Positions 1 to 5,499 of a stretch of 6,235 nucleotides of DNA are shown here, piece by piece. A program made the position numbers and the translations under genes. Each line of letters opens with the position of its first letter. The first letter of the stretch is position 1. A model generated the notes under the pieces. The model saw only the letters and a list, made by a program, of their open reading frames with translations, did not search any database and was not told the origin of the DNA. The DNA comes from Niveispirillum sp. (GTDB lineage Bacteria; Pseudomonadota; Alphaproteobacteria; Azospirillales; Azospirillaceae): the NCBI GenBank assembly GCA_016463045.1, contig JAEMSB010000037.1:1508-7742 (forward strand), in the 5' to 3' direction.

Positions 1-1
1 G

Positions 2-484
2 GCGGCGCAAGGGAAGATGGACCCTGTGCTGGTCGTTCTGGTCGGCACGGCGGGATCGGTGCTGGGCGGGCTGCCCTGGTACTATATCGGCCGTGTGCTA
101 GGCCATGACCGCTTGATCGCCTTGTCGGAGCGGTTTGGCTTCATCATGACCATGGACCCGCCCGACGTCGAAATGGCCTTTGGCTGGTTCGCGCGGCACG
201 GGCGCAAGGCCGTGCTGCTGGGCCGCCTGATCCCGGCCATCCGCACCTTGATCTCCGTTCCGGCAGGTATGGCGCGGATGGGGATGCCGACCTTCCTGCT
301 GCTCACCACCATCGGCTCCCTGGTCTGGACATCGGTCCTGACGGCGGCGGGATATCTGCTGGAAAGCCAGTATGAGAAGGTGGAGACCTGGGTCGATCCT
401 GTGTCCAAGATCGTGGTCTATGGCTGCATAGCCCTCTATCTGGGTCGCATGGGCTGGCGCCTGGTGCGCGGGGCCCGCAAGTAA
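2..484 (+). CDS. DedA/SNARE-associated family membrane protein (5' partial)
   Basis: Inner-membrane protein of the DedA (SNARE-associated/VTT) family. Members act in envelope homeostasis; several have been linked to recycling of undecaprenyl phosphate or other lipid carriers and to proton-dependent processes. About 160 C-terminal residues are visible. The family signature is clear: a segment reading GGLPWYYIGRVLG, then GRLIPAIRTLISVPAG with the conserved arginines and the Pro-Ala-Gly turn, then a hydrophobic helix containing a conserved Trp, and a last membrane helix followed by a short Arg/Lys-rich tail. The frame stays open to the window edge, with AAQGK upstream of the first ATG at 17. That residue run fits the usual DedA interior, and the ATG has no correctly spaced ribosome binding site, so I read the gene as starting outside the window with roughly 40-50 residues missing. 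It converges on the small gene at 518-727. Substrate not assignable. Confidence 0.88.
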   Translation, partial: AAQGKMDPVLVVLVGTAGSVLGGLPWYYIGRVLGHDRLIALSERFGFIMTMDPPDVEMAFGWFARHGRKAVLLGRLIPAIRTLISVPAGMARMGMPTFLLLTTIGSLVWTSVLTAAGYLLESQYEKVETWVDPVSKIVVYGCIALYLGRMGWRLVRGARK

Positions 485-492
485 CAAGGACA

Positions 493-511
493 GAGGGGCA
501 CAACGCCCCTC
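493..511. terminator. Hairpin between convergent genes, possible bidirectional terminator
   Basis: A perfect 7-bp inverted repeat (GAGGGGC and GCCCCTC) with a 5-base loop lies in the 33-base gap between the stop of the DedA-like gene and the stop of the small minus-strand gene. The stem is very GC-rich but no T-run follows on either strand. It could block read-through between convergent genes; a true factor-independent terminator is uncertain. Confidence 0.4.
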
Positions 512-517
512 CATCCA

Positions 518-727
518 TCAGCGGACGCGGCGGAACCGATGCATATCGGCCAGCGCAAAGATCGACAGGCTGAGCCGGTGGACGGGATTGCCATCCACGG
601 CCAGTTCCACGTTGGGTGCCGGGGTGCCCGGCTTGGAATGAACGGCCATGATCTGAAAGCGACGCTTCGGCGGCGTCAGTTCCTCTACCCACTCACCCGG
701 AGAGAAATCAATCACTTCCCGCGCCAT
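518..727 (-). CDS. Small conserved-looking protein of unknown function
   Basis: Encodes a 69-residue soluble protein that I cannot assign to a named family. It begins MAREVIDFSPGEWVEELTPP and has alternating polar and hydrophobic stretches suggesting a small beta-rich fold, no cysteine, no signal peptide and no membrane helix. It is basic at the C-terminus (RFRRVR). I chose the ATG at 727 rather than the in-frame ATG at 739 because a GGGAG ribosome binding site sits 5 bases before 727, while nothing similar precedes 739. In fact the 739 ATG forms part of the same sequence as that site. Codon use is GC-rich like its neighbours, which supports a real gene. It lies downstream of the MaoC-like gene on the same strand, but 145 bases away, so it probably has its own promoter. 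Function unknown. Confidence 0.68.
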   Translation of the reverse strand: MAREVIDFSPGEWVEELTPPKRRFQIMAVHSKPGTPAPNVELAVDGNPVHRLSLSIFALADMHRFRRVR

Positions 728-801
728 GATGGCTCCCATTGCACCGACAGGGGGACATCATAAGCGATTATCCAACCTTTTGGGAAGTGCGACGGAGACA
801 T

Positions 802-825
802 GGGTTAGTCCATTTGGAATAACCC
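802..825. repeat. 24-base near-perfect palindrome upstream of the small gene
   Basis: Two 11-base arms (GGGTTAGTCCA and TGGAATAACCC) are complementary at 10 of 11 positions and separated by only TT. The element lies between the MaoC-like gene and the small minus-strand gene, about 75-98 bases upstream of the latter's start. There is no T-run next to it, and the two-base loop is too tight for a good RNA hairpin, so a protein-binding operator is more likely than a terminator. No matching regulator is identifiable. Confidence 0.45.
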
Positions 826-872
826 TGCCTCCATGGGCATGTTGTAGAAGGTAAGAAAGCTAGTTTAACAAG

Positions 873-1346
873 TTAACCGGCAGAATCTTCCGGTATCGCG
901 CGCGCCCGCACCATGCCGATGGAAAACATCGACATGACGACTTCATCCTTGTGGTTCAGCACTTCCGTTGACTGACGGATGATGCCCATTTCCGGGCGGG
1001 AACGGGAACGCTTGACCTCCAGAACGCGGATACGCACCCGTAACCGGTCACCGGGACGCACAGGCTTCAGCCAGCGTAACTCATCCAGGCCGGGCGATCC
1101 CAGCGAGGTCTCCGGCGACAGCATATTGTCCACCAGCATGCGCATCATGAAGCCCGCCGTCTGCCAGCCGCTGGCGACCAATCCGCCGAAATGCGTGGCC
1201 TTGCCCGCCTCTTCATCCAGATGGAAGGGCTGGGGGTCATACTCCTGCGCGAACTGCACCACCTCTTCGGCGGTGACCAGACGGTCTCCGAATTCGAACT
1301 CCATACCGGGGGCGAAATCTTCAAGGTAACGAACAGGGGCTGGCAT
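873..1346 (-). CDS. MaoC-like (hot-dog fold) hydratase/dehydratase
   Basis: A 157-residue single-domain MaoC-like protein. This family hydrates enoyl-CoA thioesters, or runs the reverse dehydration, in fatty-acid, polyhydroxyalkanoate or organic-acid metabolism in the cytoplasm. The start PAPVRYLEDFAPGMEFEFG is the usual N-terminal strand region. The hydratase-like active-site motif follows as YDPQPFHLDEEAG: Asp37 and His42 match the catalytic Asp/His pair of R-specific enoyl-CoA hydratases. FGGLVASGWQTAG (53-65) is the conserved central hot-dog helix region. LRWLKPVRPGDRLRVRIRVLEVKRSRSRPEMG is the typical second-half strand. Length is normal for single-hot-dog members, which usually work as dimers. 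A GGGAG sequence lies 12 bases before the ATG, a rather long spacing. The gene is divergent from bacterioferritin with 166 bases between the starts. The exact acyl-CoA substrate cannot be told from sequence. Confidence 0.9.
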   Translation of the reverse strand: MPAPVRYLEDFAPGMEFEFGDRLVTAEEVVQFAQEYDPQPFHLDEEAGKATHFGGLVASGWQTAGFMMRMLVDNMLSPETSLGSPGLDELRWLKPVRPGDRLRVRIRVLEVKRSRSRPEMGIIRQSTEVLNHKDEVVMSMFSIGMVRARAIPEDSAG

Positions 1347-1375
1347 CTTTGCGGGTTACTCCCTAGGGGCGGAGT

Positions 1376-1399
1376 GCGACTGCCTATCAGTCGCTTTTT
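1376..1399 (+). terminator. T-tailed hairpin in the maoC/bfr divergent region
   Basis: A perfect 7-bp stem (GCGACTG and CAGTCGC) with a 5-base loop is followed directly by five T residues and further pyrimidines on the plus strand. This has the form of an intrinsic terminator reading plus-ward. No plus-strand gene ends here: the upstream DNA is the minus-strand MaoC-like gene. It could end an antisense or leader transcript, or be a structured 5' leader of the MaoC-like mRNA when read on the minus strand. Confidence 0.5.
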
Positions 1400-1512
1400 C
1401 CTTTAATTGCAATACGTTATCAGAAGACAAAACGGGTTTGCTGTGCCAATATCGGTCCCGTGGGCGCTATGCCTTCCAACCCGTTTCGACCGACAAGATT
1501 GCGAAGGTTCCC

Positions 1513-1989
1513 ATGAAAGGCGACGCCACCGTCATCCAGCATCTCAACACCATCCTGACCAACGAGCTGACGGCGATCAATCAGTATTTCCTGCACGCCC
1601 GCATGCTCAAGAACTGGGGTTTCCTGCGTCTGGGCAAGAAGGTGTATGAGGAAAGCATCGGCGAGATGAAGCACGCCGATTACCTGATCGAACGCGTGCT
1701 GTTCCTGGAAGGGCTGCCGAACCTGCAGAACCTTCACAAGCTGCATATCGGCGAGGATGTGCCGGAGTGCCTGGAGGGCGATCTGGCCATCGAAAGCCGG
1801 AACCGCACCGAACTGATCGAGGCCATGCAATATTGCGAGGGCGTGCGCGATTACCAGTCGAAGGAGATTTTCCGCCGCATCCTGGAGGATACGGAAGAGC
1901 ATATCGACTGGCTGGAAACGCAGCTGGGCCTGATCAAGAGCGTAGGCCTGCAGAACTATCTGCAAGAACAGATGGGCCGCGACGAATAA
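1513..1989 (+). CDS. bfr: Bacterioferritin
   Basis: Encodes a 158-residue bacterioferritin, the 24-subunit haem-containing iron-storage shell that oxidises Fe(II) and stores ferric mineral in the cytoplasm. The start MKGDATVIQHLN is the classic Bfr N-terminus, and GAAGG lies 5 bases before this ATG, so it is preferred to the in-frame ATG at 1438, which would add 25 atypical residues. Met52, the inter-subunit haem ligand, is present in EMKHAD. Ferroxidase ligands Glu18, Glu51, His54, Glu94 and His130 are present by alignment with E. coli Bfr from memory. The helix-4 motif reads DTEEHIDWLE where E. coli has DEEGHIDWLE, so the position equivalent to ligand Glu127 is Thr. The C-terminal LQNYLQEQM is typical. 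No separate ferredoxin (bfd) gene is next to it. It is transcribed alone and ends in a strong terminator. Confidence 0.96.
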   Translation: MKGDATVIQHLNTILTNELTAINQYFLHARMLKNWGFLRLGKKVYEESIGEMKHADYLIERVLFLEGLPNLQNLHKLHIGEDVPECLEGDLAIESRNRTELIEAMQYCEGVRDYQSKEIFRRILEDTEEHIDWLETQLGLIKSVGLQNYLQEQMGRDE

Positions 1990-2016
1990 GCCATTCCGCG
2001 TGACCGGAAACGGCCA

Positions 2017-2049
2017 GGGCCGCGCAGGGAAGCCTGTGCGGCCCTTTTT
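2017..2049 (+). terminator. Intrinsic terminator of bfr
   Basis: A 12-bp GC-rich stem (2017-2028 with 2033-2044, one G-T pair) with a GAAG loop is followed immediately by TTTTT. It starts 27 bases after the bacterioferritin stop codon and separates that gene from the membrane-protein gene downstream. Confidence 0.92.
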
Positions 2050-2128
2050 ATTCCACCCGAATTGGGTCCATGGCCAAAGCCGGCCAGGATCTAGAATTAC
2101 CCCCCAAAATCCGGACGGGGAATGGGTC

Positions 2129-2587
2129 ATGCGGGATCGGGCGGGGCTGCCGGCAACCATTGTGATGGCCGGGCTGGCGGGGGCCAGCATCGACGGTATC
2201 TATGCCTCCATCATGGGCATGGTGCGCGGCATCGGCGTGATGCGCGTCTGGCAAGGCGTGGCGGGGGGCTGGATCGGTGGGGCGGCCCGCGATGGCGGGC
2301 TGACCACAGCAGCGCTGGGCTTTGCCACCCATATCGGCATCGCCCTGGTCATGGCTACCGTCTATGTGCTGGCCCTGCGCCGTGTCGCATTGCTGCGGGC
2401 TTGGCGCTGGCCGGCGGCAGTGGCCTATGGGCTTGGGCTTTATGGGGCCATGTATCTGGTGGTCCTGCCCCTGCGCTGGCCCGGCATCTTCCCGCGCTGG
2501 GACGGGCTGTTCTCCGCCACGGATATCGCCGCCCATGTCGGCGTGGCGCTGGCCATCGCCGCCGTGGCCCACCGGCGCGGGGAATGA
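2129..2587 (+). CDS. Small four-helix integral membrane protein, function unknown
   Basis: A 152-residue protein with four predicted membrane helices at about residues 9-31, 60-83, 95-115 and 132-147, joined by short loops. The pattern (an AGLAGASIDGIYA-like first helix, a VWQGVAGGWIGGAARDGG loop, a second helix with His68, a YGLGLYGAMYLVVLPL third helix with a Pro-rich exit, and a last helix with Asp132/His136) matches an unnamed family of small membrane proteins I recall from proteobacteria; I know no established function. I start it at 2129 because GGGGA lies about 8 bases upstream. The frame extends back to an ATG at 2000, but that would encode the bfr terminator stem and poor-quality sequence. 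It is separated from bfr by that terminator and converges with the siderophore-reductase gene with only 13 bases between the stops. His and Asp in helices could bind ions or haem, but this is speculation. Confidence 0.78.
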   Translation: MRDRAGLPATIVMAGLAGASIDGIYASIMGMVRGIGVMRVWQGVAGGWIGGAARDGGLTTAALGFATHIGIALVMATVYVLALRRVALLRAWRWPAAVAYGLGLYGAMYLVVLPLRWPGIFPRWDGLFSATDIAAHVGVALAIAAVAHRRGE

Positions 2588-2603
2588 GGGCGGGCTGCCC
2601 TCA
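2585..2603. terminator. Convergent-gene hairpin containing both stop codons
   Basis: TGAGGGC and GCCCTCA form a perfect 7-bp stem around a 5-base loop. The first three bases are the TGA stop of the plus-strand membrane-protein gene, and the last three are the complement of the TGA stop of the minus-strand reductase gene, so the two stop codons pair with each other. It probably limits read-through in both directions, but there is no T-run, so termination strength is uncertain. Confidence 0.5.
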
Positions 2604-3398
2604 CTCGATCCGCGTATGGGCGCCCGCCTCTCCCTGCTGCCAATAGCCTGACGCTTTGACCCATTGCGGGTCCAGGCCATGGCGGTTCAGCAGTGCGTCA
2701 CGGATCAGCCGCGTCTGCCGTGCCTCCCCCGCCACCCAGGCGAAAACATCCTGATGCGGCAGGCGCAGACCGGCCACCGCCGACAAAAGATCCCGCCCGC
2801 CATGGGCCGGGTCGCGGAACAGCCAATGGATGGTGAATTCGGCCTTGCTGGACAGGGGCAGGCAATCCTCGGGACCATCCACCTCCACCAGGACCAGGGC
2901 GCGAACGCCGTCGGGCAGTTCCTCCAGCCGCCGCCCGATGGCCGGCAGGGCCGTATCATCGCCGATCAGCAGGTGCAGGCCGAAATCGACCGGCCATACA
3001 CTGGAACCGCGCGGCCCCCCGATCACCAGCCGGTCACCGGCCTGCGCCTTGTGCGCCCAGAGGGTAGCCGGGCCCGCCTGCCCCTCCGCCACGCCATGCA
3101 GGGCGAAATCCAGCACCAGCGTGCCGGTCGCCACATCGAAGCGGCGGGGGGTATAGTCACGGGCCAGCGGCTTGGCCCCTTCGGCCACGTCATAGGAACC
3201 TGTGACGGGATCGGGAAAAAACAGCTTCACATGATCGTCAAAGCCCAGCGACTGAAACCCCGACAGATCGCCCGTCACGGTCAGACGCAGCATGTGGGGG
3301 GTCAGTTGCTCGCGCCCGGTCACGGTCAGGTCGCGGCGGCGCGTCTCAAACCGATGACGCTGCACGCTGCGGGTGGGGCTGTGGATATCGGGTGCCAT
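2601..3398 (-). CDS. Siderophore-interacting protein (SIP family), NADPH/FAD ferric-siderophore reductase, YqjH-like
   Basis: A 265-residue cytoplasmic flavoenzyme of the SIP/ViuB/YqjH family. These enzymes reduce Fe(III) in imported siderophores with NAD(P)H so that Fe(II) is released. The N-terminal FAD-binding domain covers about residues 15-130. It includes the RDYTPRRF motif (80-87), equivalent to the flavin-binding Arg-x-Tyr-Thr, and GGPRGS (127-132). The C-terminal NAD(P)H domain follows, with GDDTALPAI at 146-154, an AGEA segment with downstream Arg residues near 223-235, and the family's terminal GYWQQGE near 251-257. Length is normal. The ATG at 3398 has AAAGG 8 bases upstream. A GTG at 3404 would overlap the preceding gene as GTGA but leaves too little room for that site. 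The reductase follows the YqjI-like regulator with only two bases between that stop and this start, so the two are co-transcribed and probably translationally coupled. Confidence 0.93.
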   Translation of the reverse strand: MAPDIHSPTRSVQRHRFETRRRDLTVTGREQLTPHMLRLTVTGDLSGFQSLGFDDHVKLFFPDPVTGSYDVAEGAKPLARDYTPRRFDVATGTLVLDFALHGVAEGQAGPATLWAHKAQAGDRLVIGGPRGSSVWPVDFGLHLLIGDDTALPAIGRRLEELPDGVRALVLVEVDGPEDCLPLSSKAEFTIHWLFRDPAHGGRDLLSAVAGLRLPHQDVFAWVAGEARQTRLIRDALLNRHGLDPQWVKASGYWQQGEAGAHTRIE

Positions 3399-3400
3399 GG

Positions 3401-3985
3401 TCACAGCCTTTCAATCTTGCGGGCCAGTTCGTCGATCCAGTCGACGATGGTTTCGATCTCGGTCTTGGACAGGGGCCGCAGGGCGCGGGTGCGCAGGGCG
3501 GCCTTCAGGTTATGCATGGCGCGGAACAGGGGCGCATATTCCGGCCCGCCGCCGCGTTCCTCAGCACCCGCCTGCATCAGGGCGAACAGCCGCTGTACCT
3601 CATCCGCCTGCTCACGCAGATAGGTTTCGCCCGCCGGTGTGATGCAGGCCTGCTTGCGGGCATCCTCCCCCGCCTCAATGGTGATGAAGCCGCCATCCTC
3701 CAGCCAGGACAGGGCGGGATAGATGACACCGGGCGAGGGCGTGTAATGGCCCTGCGACCGCTCCTCGATCTCTTTGATCAGCTCATAGCCGTGACTGGGC
3801 TTGTCGGCGATCAACCGCAGCAGCACCAGACGCAGGCCGCCATGCCCGAAGCCGCGACCACCCGGTCCGCCGCGCCCACCATGACGCCCACCACCGCCAC
3901 GGCCAAAGCCGCGGAAATCTTCATCATCCCCATCGCGGCCAAAGCCGCCACCATGGCCGCCCCGGCCAAAAAAGAACCCCCTCAT
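3401..3985 (-). CDS. PadR-family transcriptional regulator, YqjI-like, with Gly/Arg-rich N-terminal tail
   Basis: A 194-residue DNA-binding repressor. Residues 1-50 are low complexity, dominated by Gly and Arg with repeated FGR/GFGR units and an acidic patch DGDDED. Residues 51-125 are a PadR winged helix: LRLVLLRLIADKPSHGYELIKEIEERSQGHYTPSPGVIYPALSWLEDGGFI, with the hallmark SHGYEL and YTPSPGVIYP. A helical C-terminal dimerisation region ends in IETIVDWIDELARKIERL. The domain order and motifs match E. coli YqjI, whose His/Cys-rich N-terminus binds Ni or Fe and which represses the ferric-siderophore reductase gene yqjH. Here the tail has only three His and no Cys, so metal sensing may differ. 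An ideal AGGAGG lies 5 bases before the ATG. It is the first gene of a two-gene operon with the SIP-family reductase, so it is likely autoregulated through the repeats at 4014-4079. Confidence 0.93.
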   Translation of the reverse strand: MRGFFFGRGGHGGGFGRDGDDEDFRGFGRGGGGRHGGRGGPGGRGFGHGGLRLVLLRLIADKPSHGYELIKEIEERSQGHYTPSPGVIYPALSWLEDGGFITIEAGEDARKQACITPAGETYLREQADEVQRLFALMQAGAEERGGGPEYAPLFRAMHNLKAALRTRALRPLSKTEIETIVDWIDELARKIERL

Positions 3986-4013
3986 GGGCCCCTCCTCTAT
4001 CGGACTGTGTTTC

Positions 4014-4025
4014 GATATATCTGAT
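4014..4025. promoter_or_regulatory. Proximal candidate operator of the padR-SIP operon
   Basis: GATATATCTGAT is an exact reverse complement of the 12 bases at 4068-4079. It contains the 8-base palindrome GATATATC. It lies 29 bases before the regulator's start codon, just upstream of the AGGAGG site, where binding would overlap the likely transcription start. By analogy with YqjI and other autoregulated PadR proteins, I infer it is bound by the product of the 3401-3985 gene. Confidence 0.6.
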
Positions 4026-4051
4026 TTGACCTTCCGACAGAGATTTGTCCA
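4024..4051 (-). promoter_or_regulatory. Candidate promoter of the padR-SIP operon
   Basis: On the minus strand TGGACA (4051-4046) and TCAAAT (4029-4024) could be -35 and -10 elements with a 16-base spacer. The -10 match is only 4 of 6, so this is tentative. It would place the start of transcription inside the proximal operator and the distal operator 16 bases upstream of the -35, an arrangement suited to repression. Confidence 0.35.
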
Positions 4052-4067
4052 GATAGCTTCGATGCAT

Positions 4068-4079
4068 ATCAGATATATC
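4068..4079. promoter_or_regulatory. Distal candidate operator of the padR-SIP operon
   Basis: ATCAGATATATC is the exact inverted copy of the proximal element, with centres 54 bases apart (about five helical turns). This copy also sits inside the 10-base palindrome AGATATATCT (4071-4080). Perfect 12-base conservation in otherwise GC-rich DNA argues for selection. It is likely a second site for the PadR-family regulator. Confidence 0.55.
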
Positions 4080-4121
4080 TAGTTATGATCGGCAAGCGCA
4101 GCTTGGCGGCACGGAGCACCC

Positions 4122-4159
4122 AAAAGCAAAAACCCGGCGCCCTTTCGGACGCCGGGTTT
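4122..4159 (-). terminator. Intrinsic terminator of the antiporter gene
   Basis: Read on the minus strand, a 10-bp GC-rich stem (4159-4150 with 4139-4130) is followed by TTTTTGCTTTT. It begins 24 bases after the antiporter stop codon and ends its transcript before the padR-SIP promoter region. There is no T-run on the plus strand, so the direction is clear. Confidence 0.92.
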
Positions 4160-4182
4160 CAAAGGGCCGCAGGCTCTGTCGA

Positions 4183-5481
4183 TCAGCGGGCCTCGCGAAC
4201 CTCCGCGAACTCACTGTCCTGCTCGTTCAACGCCCCCAACTCGCCCCGCGCCCGGGCCTTGCGACCATAGACCAGTTCAAACAGGGGTGAGGCCATGAGG
4301 GTAGTAACGATCGCCATCACGACCAGCATGGAGAACAGGGCCGGGCCAATAATGCCCTTCTGCAATCCGATATTGATGATGATCAGTTCCATCAGCCCAC
4401 GGGCATTCATCAGGGCGCCAATGCCCATGGCGGTGGCATTGTCCTGCCCGGTCAGGCGGGCCGCACCCCAGCAGGCGACACCCTTGGCCAGGATAGAGGC
4501 CACCAGAATGCCCAGCGTCACCAGCGCCAGTTCGACATTATCAACCAGTGTCAGTTGGGTGTGCAGGCCCGAATAGGTAAAGAACATTGGCAGCAGCACA
4601 ACGACGGCAAACGGCTCCAGCTGTTTGCGCAGTTCAGTGGCCAGAACGCCGCGCGGGATCACACATCCCAGCAGGAAGCCACCAAACACCGCATGAATAC
4701 CGGCGGCATCCATGGCCCAGGCCGACAGCAAGAACAGGATCAGCACGATGCCCAGCGTCGTCTGGCTGACCTTGCCTTCACGTTCGGCCTTGCGCCCAAG
4801 CGGGGCCAGCAGACGGGGACCGAGGGTCAGCATGAAGACCGCAAAGGCAAGCCCGCCACCAATGGCCTTCACCGCCACCATGGGGCCATCGCCGAAAGTG
4901 GCCAGTACGATGGCCAACACCGCCCAGGCGCCGGCATCATCAATGGCACCCGCCGACAGCGACAGGGTGCCCAGCGGCGTACCCGACAGGCCGCGTTCAT
5001 GGATGATCCGGGCCAGCATGGGGAAGGCCGTGATGGCGATGCAGGCGCCCATGAACAAGGTTGTCTGCGGCAAGGTCAGCGCCTCGTTGAACAGGCCATG
5101 GCTCATCAACCAGGGCGTGATCAAAATGGCCAGCAAGAACGGTGCCGCCATGCCCGACAGCGAAACGGCAGCGGCGCTGCCCGCGTTGGATTTGAAATGA
5201 TCACCTCGGAAACCCAGCCCCACCAGGAACATGTAGAGGCCGACGCCAAACTGCGCACCCACGAACAGCACACTTTTGGATTCCTTGGGGAACAGAAGCG
5301 CCTGGATATCCGGTGCCAGCAGCCCCAACAGCGATGGCCCCAGGATTACACCGGCAATCATCTCCCCCACCACTTGCGGCTGGCCGAGATAGCGCTTGGC
5401 AAGCCAACCCACCCCTCGGCAGGCAACGATGATCACGGCGAGCTGCAGAAAGAATACGACACTGAGCTGGGCTGGCGTCAT
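4183..5481 (-). CDS. CPA2-family cation:proton antiporter (Na+/H+ exchanger domain)
   Basis: A 432-residue inner-membrane antiporter of the monovalent cation:proton antiporter-2 family, exchanging Na+ or K+ for H+ in pH and salt homeostasis. It has about 12-13 membrane helices. QPQVVGEMIAGVILGPSLLG (34-53) is the family's helix-2 signature. AITAFPMLARIIHERGL (149-165) forms the unwound helix before the ion site, and Asp181-Asp182 in AGAIDDAGAW are the paired acidic residues that carry ions in electrogenic members such as NapA. The charged tail after residue about 405 is short. There is no C-terminal TrkA-N (RCK) domain, unlike KefB/KefC, so it is unlikely to be glutathione-gated. GGGAGG lies 8 bases before the ATG. 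It is a single-gene transcript with its own terminator. Ion specificity cannot be told from sequence. Confidence 0.92.
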   Translation of the reverse strand: MTPAQLSVVFFLQLAVIIVACRGVGWLAKRYLGQPQVVGEMIAGVILGPSLLGLLAPDIQALLFPKESKSVLFVGAQFGVGLYMFLVGLGFRGDHFKSNAGSAAAVSLSGMAAPFLLAILITPWLMSHGLFNEALTLPQTTLFMGACIAITAFPMLARIIHERGLSGTPLGTLSLSAGAIDDAGAWAVLAIVLATFGDGPMVAVKAIGGGLAFAVFMLTLGPRLLAPLGRKAEREGKVSQTTLGIVLILFLLSAWAMDAAGIHAVFGGFLLGCVIPRGVLATELRKQLEPFAVVVLLPMFFTYSGLHTQLTLVDNVELALVTLGILVASILAKGVACWGAARLTGQDNATAMGIGALMNARGLMELIIINIGLQKGIIGPALFSMLVVMAIVTTLMASPLFELVYGRKARARGELGALNEQDSEFAEVREAR

Positions 5482-5499
5482 GCTACCGTCCTCCCGTCG

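Noticed and set aside
1401..1425. Possible Fur or Irr site ahead of bfr
   Set aside because: The A/T-rich stretch TTTAATTGCAATACGTTATC has no convincing match to Fur or Irr (ICE) consensus by eye.
2000..2128. Upstream extension of the four-helix membrane protein
   Set aside because: It would translate the bfr terminator and unstructured sequence; the ATG at 2129 has a better ribosome binding site and leads straight into the first helix.
1420..2190. 256-codon minus-strand open frame
   Set aside because: Antisense to bacterioferritin and running through its terminator; it mirrors bfr codon structure and has no family resemblance.
3399..3404. GTG at 3404 as start of the SIP-family reductase
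   Set aside because: The GTGA overlap is attractive, but AAAGG would be only two bases away; the ATG at 3398 has proper spacing.
2664..3623. 319-codon plus-strand open frame
   Set aside because: Antisense to the SIP-family reductase and the PadR regulator, low-quality composition, no motif and no ribosome binding site.
3392..4024. 210-codon plus-strand open frame with Ala/Thr-rich end
   Set aside because: Complement of the Gly/Arg-rich PadR gene; the low-complexity end comes from the GC-rich repeats on the other strand.
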